Positions 26,028 to 37,180 of a stretch of 64,000 nucleotides of DNA are shown piece after piece. Positions within the stretch are counted from its first letter, which is position 1, and each line of letters starts with the position of its first letter. Made by a program: the position numbers and the translations under genes. The stretch lies in assembly GCA_947499975.1 (NCBI GenBank), contig CANMQE010000002.1, forward strand, positions 186,001-250,000, read 5' to 3'. The stretch is from an uncultured Sphingomonadaceae bacterium. Lineage in GTDB: Bacteria; Pseudomonadota; Alphaproteobacteria; Sphingomonadales; Sphingomonadaceae. The notes under the pieces were generated by a model. The model was given only the letters and a program-made list of their open reading frames with translations. It made no database searches and had not been told where the DNA came from.

Positions 26028-26617
26028 CCATGAACAGCCGCATCAATTCGGACCCGCGCTTTCCCGGCGCGACGATCCTGGCTTTCGAAGGCATCATGCC
26101 CCGCATCCACGAAAGCGCCTTCATCGCGCCGGGCGCGCGTATCATCGGCGATGTAACCATCGGGCCGGAAGCCAGCGTGTGGTACAATTGCGTGCTGCGG
26201 GGCGACATTCACCGGATCGAGGTGGGCGCGCGCAGCAATGTGCAGGATGGCAGCGTCTTTCATGTCGAAGGGCCACGTCCCGACACCGATGGAGAGCCCA
26301 CGATCATCGGCGAGGATTGCGTCATCGGCCACATGGCGGTGGTGCACGGCTGTCAGCTGGAAAACCGTGCCTTCGTGGGCATGGGTGCAGTGGCAATGGA
26401 TGGCGCGCGCATCGCGGAGGGCGGAATGCTGGGTGCAGGCGCCTTGCTCAGCCCCGGAAAGCGGATCGGCAAGGGCGAGATCTGGATCGGGCGTCCGGCG
26501 AAATACTATCGCACGCAGGACGAGGCGCAAATCGCCAAGATCCGCTTCCAGACGCAGCGTTACTGCGATCTCGCGCAAAAGCATCTGGCAGAAGTGCGTG
26601 CCACGCCCCGCGATTGA
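26024..26617 (+). CDS. Gamma-carbonic anhydrase family protein
   Basis: A left-handed beta-helix protein of hexapeptide repeats, about 197 residues. The zinc histidines of gamma-class carbonic anhydrases are present: His in SVFHVEG and the two in VIGHMAVVHGC. The repeats run as IIGDVTIGPEASVWYNCVLRGD and VGMGAVAMDGARI. Such proteins often have weak or no carbonic anhydrase activity in bacteria. The GTG at 26024 overlaps the previous stop and has GGGAG seven bases upstream; the ATG at 26030 is the alternative. The DUF167 gene overlaps its 3' end. Confidence 0.9.
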   Translation: MTMNSRINSDPRFPGATILAFEGIMPRIHESAFIAPGARIIGDVTIGPEASVWYNCVLRGDIHRIEVGARSNVQDGSVFHVEGPRPDTDGEPTIIGEDCVIGHMAVVHGCQLENRAFVGMGAVAMDGARIAEGGMLGAGALLSPGKRIGKGEIWIGRPAKYYRTQDEAQIAKIRFQTQRYCDLAQKHLAEVRATPRD

Positions 26618-26879
26618 TCTGCCGCCCGCGGCAACGGTCCGCGCGCTGGCGGATGGCGAGGGCCGGCTGGCAGTGCGCGTCACGCCCGGTGCCCGGAGCC
26701 AGGGGGTAGAGATCAGTGACGGTCAGTTACTGGTGAAAACCCGCGCCAAGCCGCAGGATGGCGCGGCAAATGAAGCGGTGATCGGGCTGGTGGCAAAGGC
26801 GCTGGGCTGCGCCGCTTCGCGCGTGATTTTGTTGCGCGGCGCAACTTCTCGTGAAAAAGTGCTGCGGATCGATCTCTAG
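26598..26879 (+). CDS. DUF167 (YggU-like) family protein
   Basis: A 93-residue small alpha/beta protein of the DUF167 family, function unknown. Conserved segments are AVRVTPGARSQGVE, VKTRAKPQDGAANEAVIGLVAKALG and LLRGATSREKVLRID. The start is a GTG at 26598 that overlaps the carbonic anhydrase gene by 20 bases. The frame is open far upstream only as shadow of that gene, so the short form is chosen. It converges with the DNA ligase gene. Confidence 0.88.
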   Translation: MPRPAIDLPPAATVRALADGEGRLAVRVTPGARSQGVEISDGQLLVKTRAKPQDGAANEAVIGLVAKALGCAASRVILLRGATSREKVLRIDL

Positions 26880-26927
26880 CGCGCTGCGTCAGTGCCCCGC
26901 TTCGCACGAGCATAGGCCCAGGCTTTC

Positions 26928-26955
26928 AAAAAACCCCACCTGCGGCAATGCGCAG
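26928..26955 (-). terminator. Possible terminator after the DNA ligase gene
   Basis: On the minus strand CTGCG (26955-26951) pairs with CGCAG (26944-26940), then GTGGGG and six T (plus-strand AAAAAA at 26928-26933). The T-tract is offset six bases from the stem, so efficiency is uncertain. Confidence 0.4.
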
Positions 26956-28551
26956 CTAGTCGCGGATCAACGCGCGCAGCGCCTCAAGCCTGTCCGCCTC
27001 ATGCACGGGCTTGTCCCAGCGGATGCGGTGGATGCGCGGGAAACGCATCGCCAGGCCGCTCTTGTGCCGCTTGCTGGAATGCACCGAATCGAAAGCGACT
27101 TCGAACACCAGCGTCCGTTCCACCTCCCGCACAGGGCCGAAACGGTTCAGCGTGTTCTGGCGTACGATCTTGTCGAGTTTTTTGAGCTCGGCATCGGTAA
27201 AGCCGGAATACGCCTTGCCTACGGGCAGCAGTTCCGCGCCTTCGTCCGGGTCGCCATCCCAGCAACCAAAGGTGTAGTCGGAATAAAAGCTGGACCGCTT
27301 TCCGCTGCCGCGCTGGGCATACATCAGAACGGCGTCCACCAGCAGCGGATCGCGCTTCCATTTGTACCACAGGCCGGTCTTGCGGCCCGGCACATACAGC
27401 GAATCGCGGCGCTTCAGCATCAGTCCCTCAATGGCATCGTCGCGCGTGCCTTCGCGGATTTGCGCGAGGTGATCGAAGTCGCGCGCTTCCACCAGTTCGC
27501 TGAGATCGAAATGGCTATCGGGAAGGCGGGGCAGCAGGGCTTCCAGACGCTTGCGCCGCTTTTCCCATTCCAGCCCGCGCAGATCCTCGCCATCCAGCGA
27601 GAGAACGTCGTAGAGCCGCACGAAGGCAGGGCTCTCCGTCAGCATCTTCTTGCTGACCGTCTTGCGGCCCAGGCGCTGTTGCAGGGCGTTGAAGCTGGCG
27701 GCACCGCCTTTCTCTCCGCCCTGGGCATCGCCGCGCACCAGCAATTCCCCATCCAGCACGGCGGGAATTTCCAGCGCATCGACAAGTTCGGGAAATGTCG
27801 CGCTGATATCGTCGCCGCTGCGGGAATAGAGGCGCGTCTCGCCCGCCACGTGGACAAGTTGCACGCGGATGCCGTCCCACTTCCATTCGGCAGCGTAATC
27901 GGCAAGATCCACCACGGTTTCTTCCAGCGGGTGGGCCAGCATGAACGGCTTGAACAGCGGCAGGTTGGCGGTGTCGGGCGGATCCTCCCCATCCGCGGCC
28001 CATGCGAAAAGCTGCGCATAGGGCGGCTCAAGGGCGTGCCAGTATTCCTCCACGTCATCCACCACCACGTCGAACGCCTGGGCGAAGGCCACTTTGGCAA
28101 GACGGCTGGAGACGCCGACACGCATGCCGCCCGTGGCCAGTTTGAACAGGGCATAGCGGCCTTGCGAATCCATCCGGTCCAGCAGGCGCGGCAGTTCGCC
28201 CACCACGCTGGTGCGCGTCATCGCGCCCAGCGCATCCACAGCCTTGCTCACCGTGGGGGGCGGGGCGACCTCTCCCATGGGTTCGGGCCAGAGAAAGCTG
28301 GCGGTTTCTGCCGTGTCACCCACGAAATCGCGGCTGAGGCTCCACAAAACAGGGTCCACGCGTTCTTTCAGCAAATTGCGTATCGTGGAGCTTTTTACGG
28401 CCTTGAAATCCAGCCCGTCTGTCAATGCAGCCATGGCCCATCCGCGGTCGGGGTCGGGCGTGGTTTGCAGATATTCCGCGATCAGGCGCAGTTTCTCGTT
28501 GCGGCTGCGCGTGTAGATCAGCGCATCGATTAGGGCGGCAAACTCTTCCAT
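26956..28551 (-). CDS. ATP-dependent DNA ligase (ligase/exonuclease cluster type)
   Basis: A 531-residue ATP-dependent ligase. The adenylated lysine is Lys224 in EWKWDGIRV; the N-terminal DNA-binding domain precedes it, motif III is seen in ELLVRGD, motif IV in EGLMLKRRDS and motif V in WYKWKRDPLLVDAV. This type is found next to a metallo-beta-lactamase exonuclease and, in complete clusters, an Lhr-like helicase and the PdeM phosphoesterase, and is thought to act in DNA repair. Here only the exonuclease is adjacent, 14 bases upstream. It is additional to the NAD-dependent LigA that any such genome should carry elsewhere. Confidence 0.94.
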   Translation of the reverse strand: MEEFAALIDALIYTRSRNEKLRLIAEYLQTTPDPDRGWAMAALTDGLDFKAVKSSTIRNLLKERVDPVLWSLSRDFVGDTAETASFLWPEPMGEVAPPPTVSKAVDALGAMTRTSVVGELPRLLDRMDSQGRYALFKLATGGMRVGVSSRLAKVAFAQAFDVVVDDVEEYWHALEPPYAQLFAWAADGEDPPDTANLPLFKPFMLAHPLEETVVDLADYAAEWKWDGIRVQLVHVAGETRLYSRSGDDISATFPELVDALEIPAVLDGELLVRGDAQGGEKGGAASFNALQQRLGRKTVSKKMLTESPAFVRLYDVLSLDGEDLRGLEWEKRRKRLEALLPRLPDSHFDLSELVEARDFDHLAQIREGTRDDAIEGLMLKRRDSLYVPGRKTGLWYKWKRDPLLVDAVLMYAQRGSGKRSSFYSDYTFGCWDGDPDEGAELLPVGKAYSGFTDAELKKLDKIVRQNTLNRFGPVREVERTLVFEVAFDSVHSSKRHKSGLAMRFPRIHRIRWDKPVHEADRLEALRALIRD

Positions 28552-28565
28552 GCTAGGCGGCCCGA

Positions 28566-29570
28566 TCAGTCATCTTCGTCCTCGTATCCGACCATGGCGA
28601 GGGCGCGGGCGCGCCGCTGATGCAGCTGGTGCCAGCGCAGCAGGGCCTCCTCCCGTCCATGGGTGATCCAGGTCTCGTGCGGGTCGACTTCCTGGATGGT
28701 GCGGGTCAGCTCGTTCCAGTCCGCATGGTCCGAGATGACGAGCGGCAATTCCACGTTGCGCTGGCGGGCACGCTGGCGAACGCGCATCCAGCCGCTGGCC
28801 ATGGCGGTGATGGGGTCGGGAAGGCGGCGGCTCCACCGATCGTTCAGCGCGCTGGGCGGGGAAACCACGATGGCGCCGCGCATGTCGTCCTTGTCGTGAT
28901 CGGCCACAAGTCGCAGCTCGCCCAGATCGACGCCGAAATTCTCATACAGGCGGCACATCTTCTCCATCGCGCCGTGGAGGTAAATCGGCCGGGTGTGCCC
29001 GGCGGCGCGTAATTCCGCTATCACGCGCTGCGCCTTGCCCAGTGCATAGGCGCCTACAAGCACGCATCGTTCGGGATAGGCCTCCAGCCGCGAGAGCAGC
29101 TTGGCCATCTCCTCCTCGATTGGAGGGTGCGTGAACAGCGGCAGGCCGAAGGTCGCCTCGGTGATGAAGATATCGCAGGGGGTCACCTGGAACGGGGGGC
29201 AGGTGGGATCGGCGCGGCGCTTGTAATCGCCGGTGATTACCACGCGCTCGCCAGCGTGTTCCAGCAGGATTTGCGCACTGCCCAGGACATGGCCAGCGGG
29301 AATGTAGGTTGCATCAACGCCGCCCTTCAGGCGGATCGTCTCGCCATATTCGACAGGCGTCGCGCCATCGCGCGTGTTGTATCGCAATTCCATGATCGCC
29401 AGCGTTTCCGGCGTGGCGACGGTTTGCCCGTGGCCGCCGCGCGCATGATCGGCGTGGCCGTGCGTCACCAGTGCTCGGTCGACAGCCTTGGAGGGGTCGA
29501 TCCACGCATCGGCAGGCACCACGTGCACGCCGTGCGGTTCGGGCCGTATCCAGGAAAATGGTGCTGCCAT
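28566..29570 (-). CDS. Ligase-associated DNA exonuclease (metallo-beta-lactamase fold)
   Basis: A 334-residue beta-CASP/metallo-beta-lactamase nuclease related to SNM1/Artemis. The metal site is THGHADHARGGH, with later ligands in GDYKRR and SDHADW. It lies immediately before the ATP-dependent ligase gene on the same strand; this pair is the known core of a DNA-repair module. The two gene ends are 14 bases apart, indicating co-transcription, probably with the M1 peptidase gene upstream. Confidence 0.93.
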   Translation of the reverse strand: MAAPFSWIRPEPHGVHVVPADAWIDPSKAVDRALVTHGHADHARGGHGQTVATPETLAIMELRYNTRDGATPVEYGETIRLKGGVDATYIPAGHVLGSAQILLEHAGERVVITGDYKRRADPTCPPFQVTPCDIFITEATFGLPLFTHPPIEEEMAKLLSRLEAYPERCVLVGAYALGKAQRVIAELRAAGHTRPIYLHGAMEKMCRLYENFGVDLGELRLVADHDKDDMRGAIVVSPPSALNDRWSRRLPDPITAMASGWMRVRQRARQRNVELPLVISDHADWNELTRTIQEVDPHETWITHGREEALLRWHQLHQRRARALAMVGYEDEDD

Positions 29571-29609
29571 CGCTAATAGAAAGTTGCGCCACGCGAGTTT
29601 CGTTCCGCG

Positions 29610-31319
29610 CTAGTCTGCCGACTCGCGATTTTGCCACGCCTCGACAGCGGCATCGTATTTCAGGATCCGGTTGTCCGGGTCGGCAAGAAAATGCGTATCG
29701 GCGGCAGGCAGGGTGATCGTGCCCCGGCCGCCCGCCATCATCAGCGTGCGATTGCTGCCGTCCACTTTCACCTCCAGAGGCATTTCGAACGCGAGCCGGG
29801 ACGGGGTGATCCATTCGAAGCTGACCGTTGCTCCGTCCTGCGCGATATCCAGGCGGGGAAGATTGGCTTGGTAGAAATAGGCGTCGAAGAACCATTCCAG
29901 GTCTTCAGCGGTTGCCTGTTCCAGAATCGCGCGGAAATCCTCGGTCGTGCGGATCGTAGGGCGAATGTCGCCGGGCACGGGATCGTCGGTGCCGTAGGTC
30001 AGCCGGGTGATGGCGGGGAACAGCGCCTCATCCCCCACAAGATAGCGCAGCGTATGCATGATCCACGCGCCCTTGAAGTAGATGTCGTCTCCCCATTTTG
30101 GCTCGTCGTCGGTGTAATCGGGCAGGGTGCCTTCAGGAGGCACGAGCGGCACTCGGCTCCACACGCGCTGGCGCTGCTTCCACATTTCTGCATCATACAG
30201 CATCCGACCGCGCGAGTGCTCCAGGTACAGCGGCTGCGTCCAGGTGGTGATCCCCTCGTGAAGCCACATGTGATGGACCGAGCGGTGCCGCAACTGGTTG
30301 GCAAACCATTCATGCGCGAATTCGTGCTGCAGCAACCAGTCATGGCCGTAGGGTTCCACGCGGTAGGAATTGCCATAGGCGTTGATGGTCTGGTGCTCCA
30401 TGCCAAGATGCGGTGTTTCTGCAACGCCGGCCTTCTCGTCAGCGAAAGGGTAGGGGCCGAAGCGGGTTTCCATGAAGGTGATCTGCTCGGCCATCTCGCC
30501 AAGCAGGCGATTCGCCCCCTCGGCATTGCCGGGAAGATGCCAGAACATCAGCGGGATGGTGTTGCCATAGCGGCTGCGATAGTCGCGCCGCGCAACTTCG
30601 TAGGGGCCGATCTGCAAGGTTATGCCGTAATTGCTCGGATCGCGCGCCCGCCAGTGGAAGGTGGTGGTGCCGTCGCGATTGTCGGTTCTCCCGATCTGCC
30701 GCCCGTTGCCAGCCGCCACCAGGCCATCGGGCACGGTCACCATGAGATCCAGCGTATCGATCCGGTGGGACGAGTGGTCCACACAGGGCCAGATCAGGTC
30801 ACACCCCTCGCCCTGGACGGCGGTGGCGATCCACGGCTCCCCGGCATCGGTCTGGGACCAGACGAACCCGCCTTCCCAGGGCGCATTGATCGCCTCGTGC
30901 GGAATGCCTGCGTAGTCGATCCGTACCTGCACGGGTTCGTCAGCGCGCACCGGCTGCGGCAGATTGACGGTCAGCAGCCCGTCCGCGTTGCGCCAGTCCT
31001 CGGGCGACAGGGCGACATCGTCGATCTCCACCCGGCTCACGGTGAATCGCGGATCGAGATCGAATTGCAACTGCGCCAGGTCGGCTTGCGGGATGACGCG
31101 GTAGAAGACGGTGCCCTCGATACTCTTGTCAGCCGGATGGACGGCGATCGAAAGCGAAACGTGCTGCAATTGCATCGCCCCGCGCGCACCCTCAAGCGGC
31201 AAATCGCTTTGCGCGGTACGCTCGGCCAGCGGCGGGGGACTGATGTCCTGCGCCCAAACGGAAGCGGCGGGAGCCAGTGCCCCCGCCGCCAGAATTGCAA
31301 TTGCGGTTTTCAGCCTCAT
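29610..31319 (-). CDS. Exported M1 family aminopeptidase
   Basis: A 569-residue zinc metallopeptidase with a signal peptide (cleavage near SVWAQD). The zinc motif is HEFAH at residues 332-336 with Glu355 eighteen residues on (HEXXH-X18-E), and the substrate-binding GMEHQTINAY corresponds to the family's GAMEN motif. The N-terminal beta domain carries QLQHVSLSIAVHP. The shorter length compared with PepN (about 870) fits single-module exported M1 enzymes. It probably degrades peptides in the periplasm. It lies between clpA and the DNA repair pair without an evident functional link. Confidence 0.93.
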   Translation of the reverse strand: MRLKTAIAILAAGALAPAASVWAQDISPPPLAERTAQSDLPLEGARGAMQLQHVSLSIAVHPADKSIEGTVFYRVIPQADLAQLQFDLDPRFTVSRVEIDDVALSPEDWRNADGLLTVNLPQPVRADEPVQVRIDYAGIPHEAINAPWEGGFVWSQTDAGEPWIATAVQGEGCDLIWPCVDHSSHRIDTLDLMVTVPDGLVAAGNGRQIGRTDNRDGTTTFHWRARDPSNYGITLQIGPYEVARRDYRSRYGNTIPLMFWHLPGNAEGANRLLGEMAEQITFMETRFGPYPFADEKAGVAETPHLGMEHQTINAYGNSYRVEPYGHDWLLQHEFAHEWFANQLRHRSVHHMWLHEGITTWTQPLYLEHSRGRMLYDAEMWKQRQRVWSRVPLVPPEGTLPDYTDDEPKWGDDIYFKGAWIMHTLRYLVGDEALFPAITRLTYGTDDPVPGDIRPTIRTTEDFRAILEQATAEDLEWFFDAYFYQANLPRLDIAQDGATVSFEWITPSRLAFEMPLEVKVDGSNRTLMMAGGRGTITLPAADTHFLADPDNRILKYDAAVEAWQNRESAD

Positions 31320-31365
31320 GGTGCGAGATTAGCCCGCACCCCGAGATACTGCCAGCGCGATCCGG

Positions 31366-33750
<2,385 letters not shown>

Positions 33751-33931
33751 CGTGGTCCTTGGTGGCCCTAGGCCATGGCGGGGTTGGAAAATGAATGTGC
33801 GGCAGGCTTGGTGAATTTCAGCCTAACGCGGCAAGTAAACGTGCACGCGGGAAGGCGCGCAAGGCGGCTGAAAGGGTATATGGTGCGTCCAGGCGCAATT
33901 TCGAGAGGGATATAGGGCCGGTTCCGGCCCA

Positions 33932-34135
33932 TCAGTCGGTTTCTCGCGGCTTGAACAGCTCATCCGCATACTTGCGATGCGCATCTGCCTTCTGGTGTTG
34001 CGCCTTTACGCGCGCAATCTCTGCTTCCAGCACCTGAATGCGCGCCATCAGCTCGTCCTGCGAATAGCTATCGAGGCTCTCGCCGGCCAGTTGGCCGGCC
34101 GCGTCGGAACGCATCCGGGGAAGGTCGTCTTCCAT
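33932..34135 (-). CDS. DUF1192 family protein
   Basis: A 67-residue acidic protein of the alphaproteobacterial DUF1192 family, function unknown. The conserved core is LDSYSQDELMARIQVLEAEI, a heptad-like helix, ending in a Lys/Glu-rich tail. The 181 bases between it and clpA contain nothing else I can identify. It is divergent from the quinone oxidoreductase gene. Confidence 0.85.
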   Translation of the reverse strand: MEDDLPRMRSDAAGQLAGESLDSYSQDELMARIQVLEAEIARVKAQHQKADAHRKYADELFKPRETD

Positions 34136-34232
34136 TGCTTTGCAGCATCACCAACCCGGCGCTTGCTGTCAATGGTGCCGGTGCCTAGAGCTGTGCATCC
34201 GAAACGCCGGACAAGCGAGGGGGGAAGCCTTG

Positions 34233-35249
34233 GTGGCCATCGAATTGCCCGAGACAATGAATGTAATTGCAATACCTGAGCCCGGAGGGCCGGACGCGCT
34301 GACGCCCGAAGCGCGCCCCGTGCCCGGGCCCGCGCCGGGCGAAGTGCTGGTACGGGTAAGCCATGCAGGCGTGAACAGGCCCGATTGCCTGCAACGGGCC
34401 GGCGCCTATCCACCGCCCAAGGGAGCGTCTGACCTGCCGGGCCTCGAAATCTCCGGCGAGATCGTGGCGCTTGGCGAAGGCGTCGATCGCGCCGAGCTGG
34501 GCAAGAAGATATGCGCGCTGGTGAACGGTGGCGGTTATGCGCAATACTGCATCGCGCGGCCCGAGCACTGCCTTCCCGTTCCTGACAATCTGCCGTTGGC
34601 GCAGGCGGCGGCAATTCCCGAAACCCTGTTCACCGTGTGGCACAATGTCTTCCAGCGCGGCCTTGCCCGCGATGGAGAGACGATCCTGATCCACGGCGGC
34701 ACCTCGGGCATCGGCACGATGGCGACGATGCTGGCCAAGCTGTTCGACATGACCGTGATCACCACGTCCGGCTCCGACGAGAAATGCGCGGCATCGCGCC
34801 AGGTGGGCGCGGACCTGGCGCTGAATTACAAGACGCAGGATTTCGTGGAGCAGGCGCGCGCTTTCACCGATGGGCGCGGGGTGGAACTGGTGCTGGACAT
34901 GGTGGCGGGCGACTACACGCAGCGCAATCTGGATGCGCTGGGCGAGGATGGCCGACTGGTGGTGATCGCCGTGCTCGGCGGGGCGAAATCGCAGATCAAC
35001 ATGGCGAAGATGATGGTGCGTCGGCAATCGATCACAGGCTCAACGCTCCGCCCCCGCAGCAATGTTTTCAAAGGGATGCTGGCGGATGAACTTTTCCAGG
35101 TGGTGTGGCCTCTGGTGGAGGATGGCCAGCTGCGCCCGGTGATGGATCAGACCTTTGCCATGGCCGACGCTGCAAGGGCGCACGAACGGATGGAAGCGGG
35201 CGAACACATCGGCAAGATCGTGCTGGACATGACGGGCAGCGGCGCGTGA
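34233..35249 (+). CDS. NAD(P)H-quinone oxidoreductase (zinc-free MDR family)
   Basis: Medium-chain oxidoreductase of the PIG3/quinone reductase type, about 338 residues. It begins with the GroES-like domain (VSHAGVNRPDCLQRAGAYPPP, PGLEISGEIV), then the Rossmann motif IHGGTSGIGTMATMLAK and the family segment RGVELVLDMVAGDY. It has no zinc-binding cysteines. The start is uncertain: GTG 34233 is preferred, with GAGGGGGG about eight bases upstream; TTG 34230 and ATG 34257 are alternatives. The longer open frame to 34140 looks spurious. The next gene overlaps its stop (GTGA). Confidence 0.92.
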   Translation: MAIELPETMNVIAIPEPGGPDALTPEARPVPGPAPGEVLVRVSHAGVNRPDCLQRAGAYPPPKGASDLPGLEISGEIVALGEGVDRAELGKKICALVNGGGYAQYCIARPEHCLPVPDNLPLAQAAAIPETLFTVWHNVFQRGLARDGETILIHGGTSGIGTMATMLAKLFDMTVITTSGSDEKCAASRQVGADLALNYKTQDFVEQARAFTDGRGVELVLDMVAGDYTQRNLDALGEDGRLVVIAVLGGAKSQINMAKMMVRRQSITGSTLRPRSNVFKGMLADELFQVVWPLVEDGQLRPVMDQTFAMADAARAHERMEAGEHIGKIVLDMTGSGA

Positions 35250-36154
35250 TCGCGAATTCCAATGTAACCGAAATGGCTACACGGCAGCAGCTTTATCACC
35301 AGATGGACGAATTTCTCGCCGCTCTTGCTGCTTGCGATGCATCAGCGGTGCCATGGGCCACGAACGTGGTTTTCACGGAGAACAATGTCCAGTTGGCCGT
35401 GGGCGACGGCATCTGGAATACCGTTACCGCGGTGCAATCGCAATACGATCTGAAAGCCGCCGATCCCGTGACAGGGCAGGTAAGCTGGTTCGGCTTTGTG
35501 GAGGAAGGGCCGGATACTGCCATCGCGTGCCTGCGGCTGCGCATCGGTGAAGGGCGCGTGGCGGAGGCTGAGGCGATCGTGTGCCGTCCGCACGAATTCG
35601 GCCCGTTTCCCGTCATAGACCCCACCCGAAAGCCGCGTCAGCGCTTGCTGGAGGATGTGCCGGAAAGCCGACGCGTCGGGCGGGAGCGGCTGATCAGCCT
35701 CGCCAACGGCTATTTCGACACGCTGCAACTGAACGACGGCACGTTGTTCACCCATTTCACCGACGATTGCGACCGTATCGAAAACGGCCTGCAGACGACG
35801 AATGTCGAGATCGAGGGATATCCCATCGCCGCAATGGGCACGGCCGACCAGTTTCGTCTCGGCCAATACAAGTATGACGATCGGCTGCGTGATCGCCGCT
35901 TCCCCCTGGTGGACGAGCAGAAAGGGCTGGTGCTGGCTGCGGGCTTCATCGATCATTCCGGTCGCCTGACCGAGGTTACGTGGACCGATGGCAGCCAGCA
36001 CGATTCCATTTTCCATTTCCCGCACAGCTTCTGCCTGCTGGAACTGTTCAAGATCGTGGATGGCAGAATCGCGGACGTGGAGGCGACCTTCGTCTCCGTG
36101 CCCTACAACATGCCATCGCCGTGGATCGCGCCTCAGCCCTACATCGTGCGCTGA
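35246..36154 (+). CDS. Tandem NTF2-like (SnoaL-type) protein, unknown function
   Basis: About 302 residues. It reads as two NTF2-like halves of about 125 and 160 residues: each starts with a helix containing a Tyr or Phe (YHQMDEFLAALAACD; ANGYFDTLQLNDG), then the strand with an asparagine or acidic pocket (VVFTENNVQL; TDDCDRIENG). Single NTF2-like domains are usually 130-150 residues. Such folds serve as hydratases, isomerases or ligand-binding proteins; no activity can be assigned. It overlaps the quinone oxidoreductase stop codon by four bases (GTG at 35246); ATG 35273 is the alternative start. Confidence 0.75.
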   Translation: MIANSNVTEMATRQQLYHQMDEFLAALAACDASAVPWATNVVFTENNVQLAVGDGIWNTVTAVQSQYDLKAADPVTGQVSWFGFVEEGPDTAIACLRLRIGEGRVAEAEAIVCRPHEFGPFPVIDPTRKPRQRLLEDVPESRRVGRERLISLANGYFDTLQLNDGTLFTHFTDDCDRIENGLQTTNVEIEGYPIAAMGTADQFRLGQYKYDDRLRDRRFPLVDEQKGLVLAAGFIDHSGRLTEVTWTDGSQHDSIFHFPHSFCLLELFKIVDGRIADVEATFVSVPYNMPSPWIAPQPYIVR

Positions 36155-36180
36155 CCTGAAAGCGTCACACTGTCGCCGGA

Positions 36181-36209
36181 TTGACGCGGCTTTGTGGCCA
36201 TCCTGTCAT
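36181..36209 (+). promoter_or_regulatory. Candidate sigma-70-type promoter for the LpxH-like gene
   Basis: TTGACG (36181-36186) is a good -35; TGTCAT (36204-36209), 17 bases later, matches four of six -10 positions. An inverted repeat CTGTC/GACAG (36226-36240) lies in what would be the leader. Weak prediction. Confidence 0.35.
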
Positions 36210-36263
36210 ATCGGTACGCCATAGGCTGTCAGCCAGACAGGCAGCGATTGAGGCGCGGTGCAT

Positions 36264-37163
36264 ATGTTTGGCACGTATTTCGACGGCGAAGTTGGCAATG
36301 GCGGTTCCGTTTCCGCCTTCCCGGATCTGATCGGCAAGAGGCCGTCCATCGCGGAAAAACCAGCGGAGGAGCGCCGCAAGTATCGCACCATCTGGATCTC
36401 CGACGTTCACCTGGGCACGAAGGGCTGCAACGCCGAGCTGCTGATCGATTTTCTCGACAGCGTCGATTCGGAAACGCTGTATCTCGTGGGCGACATCATC
36501 GACGGCTGGCGCCTGAAGAAGAAATTCTACTGGCCGCCTGCGCATAACGATATCGTCTGGCGCCTCCTGAAGCGCGCGAAACGCGGCACGCGCATCGTCT
36601 ACATCCCCGGCAATCACGACGAGATGTTCCGCCAGTTCACCGGGCTGAACTTCGGCGGTATCGAAATCCGCCGGGCGGCGTTCCACGATACGGCGGACGG
36701 CCGACGCCTGCTGGTGCTGCATGGCGATGAATTCGATGCCGTCATGCTGTCGCACCGCTGGCTCGCTTTCGTGGGAGACGCGCTTTACCATTTCATGATG
36801 GGCGTGAACCACTGGGTAAACGCCGCTCGCCGCAAGCTGGGCCTGCCCTACTGGTCGCTCTCCCGGATAGCGAAGCACAAAGTGAAGAACGCGGTCGAAT
36901 TCATCGGCAAGTACGAGGAAGTCGTCGCCCGCGCGGCTGCGGAACGCGGCGTGGACGGGGTGGTGTGCGGCCATATCCACACCGCCGAACACCGCATGAT
37001 CGACGATGTGGAATACTGGAACGACGGTGACTGGGTGGAAGGGTGCAATGCCCTTGTCGAACACGCCGACGGCACGATGGAAATCCTCAACTGGCCGGAG
37101 GAAATCGCCAAGCGCGAAGCGGCCCGCGACACGCGCGACGAAAGCGTGGCGGCAGCGGCGTGA
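36264..37163 (+). CDS. LpxH-like metallophosphoesterase (UDP-2,3-diacylglucosamine diphosphatase family)
   Basis: A calcineurin-like dinuclear metal phosphoesterase of about 299 residues. The five metal and phosphate motifs are in order: ISDVHLGT, LVGDIIDGW, IPGNHDE, VLHGDEFD and GHIHTAEH. This family includes LpxH, which cleaves UDP-2,3-diacylglucosamine to lipid X in lipid A synthesis, but many alphaproteobacteria use LpxI for that step, so the substrate here is unproven. It is followed by a glycosyltransferase overlapping or nearly touching its stop, suggesting a role in envelope glycolipid synthesis. The GTG at 36258 is an alternative start. Confidence 0.85.
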   Translation: MFGTYFDGEVGNGGSVSAFPDLIGKRPSIAEKPAEERRKYRTIWISDVHLGTKGCNAELLIDFLDSVDSETLYLVGDIIDGWRLKKKFYWPPAHNDIVWRLLKRAKRGTRIVYIPGNHDEMFRQFTGLNFGGIEIRRAAFHDTADGRRLLVLHGDEFDAVMLSHRWLAFVGDALYHFMMGVNHWVNAARRKLGLPYWSLSRIAKHKVKNAVEFIGKYEEVVARAAAERGVDGVVCGHIHTAEHRMIDDVEYWNDGDWVEGCNALVEHADGTMEILNWPEEIAKREAARDTRDESVAAAA

Positions 37164-37180
37164 GCAGGGAGCGCACCGGC

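Noticed and set aside
26835..26848. GCGGCGCAACTTCT shared with 9307-9320
   Set aside because: A 14-base match is expected several times by chance in a 64 kb GC-rich window; one copy is inside the DUF167 coding sequence.
33795..34037. 80-codon plus-strand frame between clpA and DUF1192
   Set aside because: It runs into the opposite DUF1192 gene, has no ribosome site and is Arg/Lys/Ala-rich like other shadow frames.
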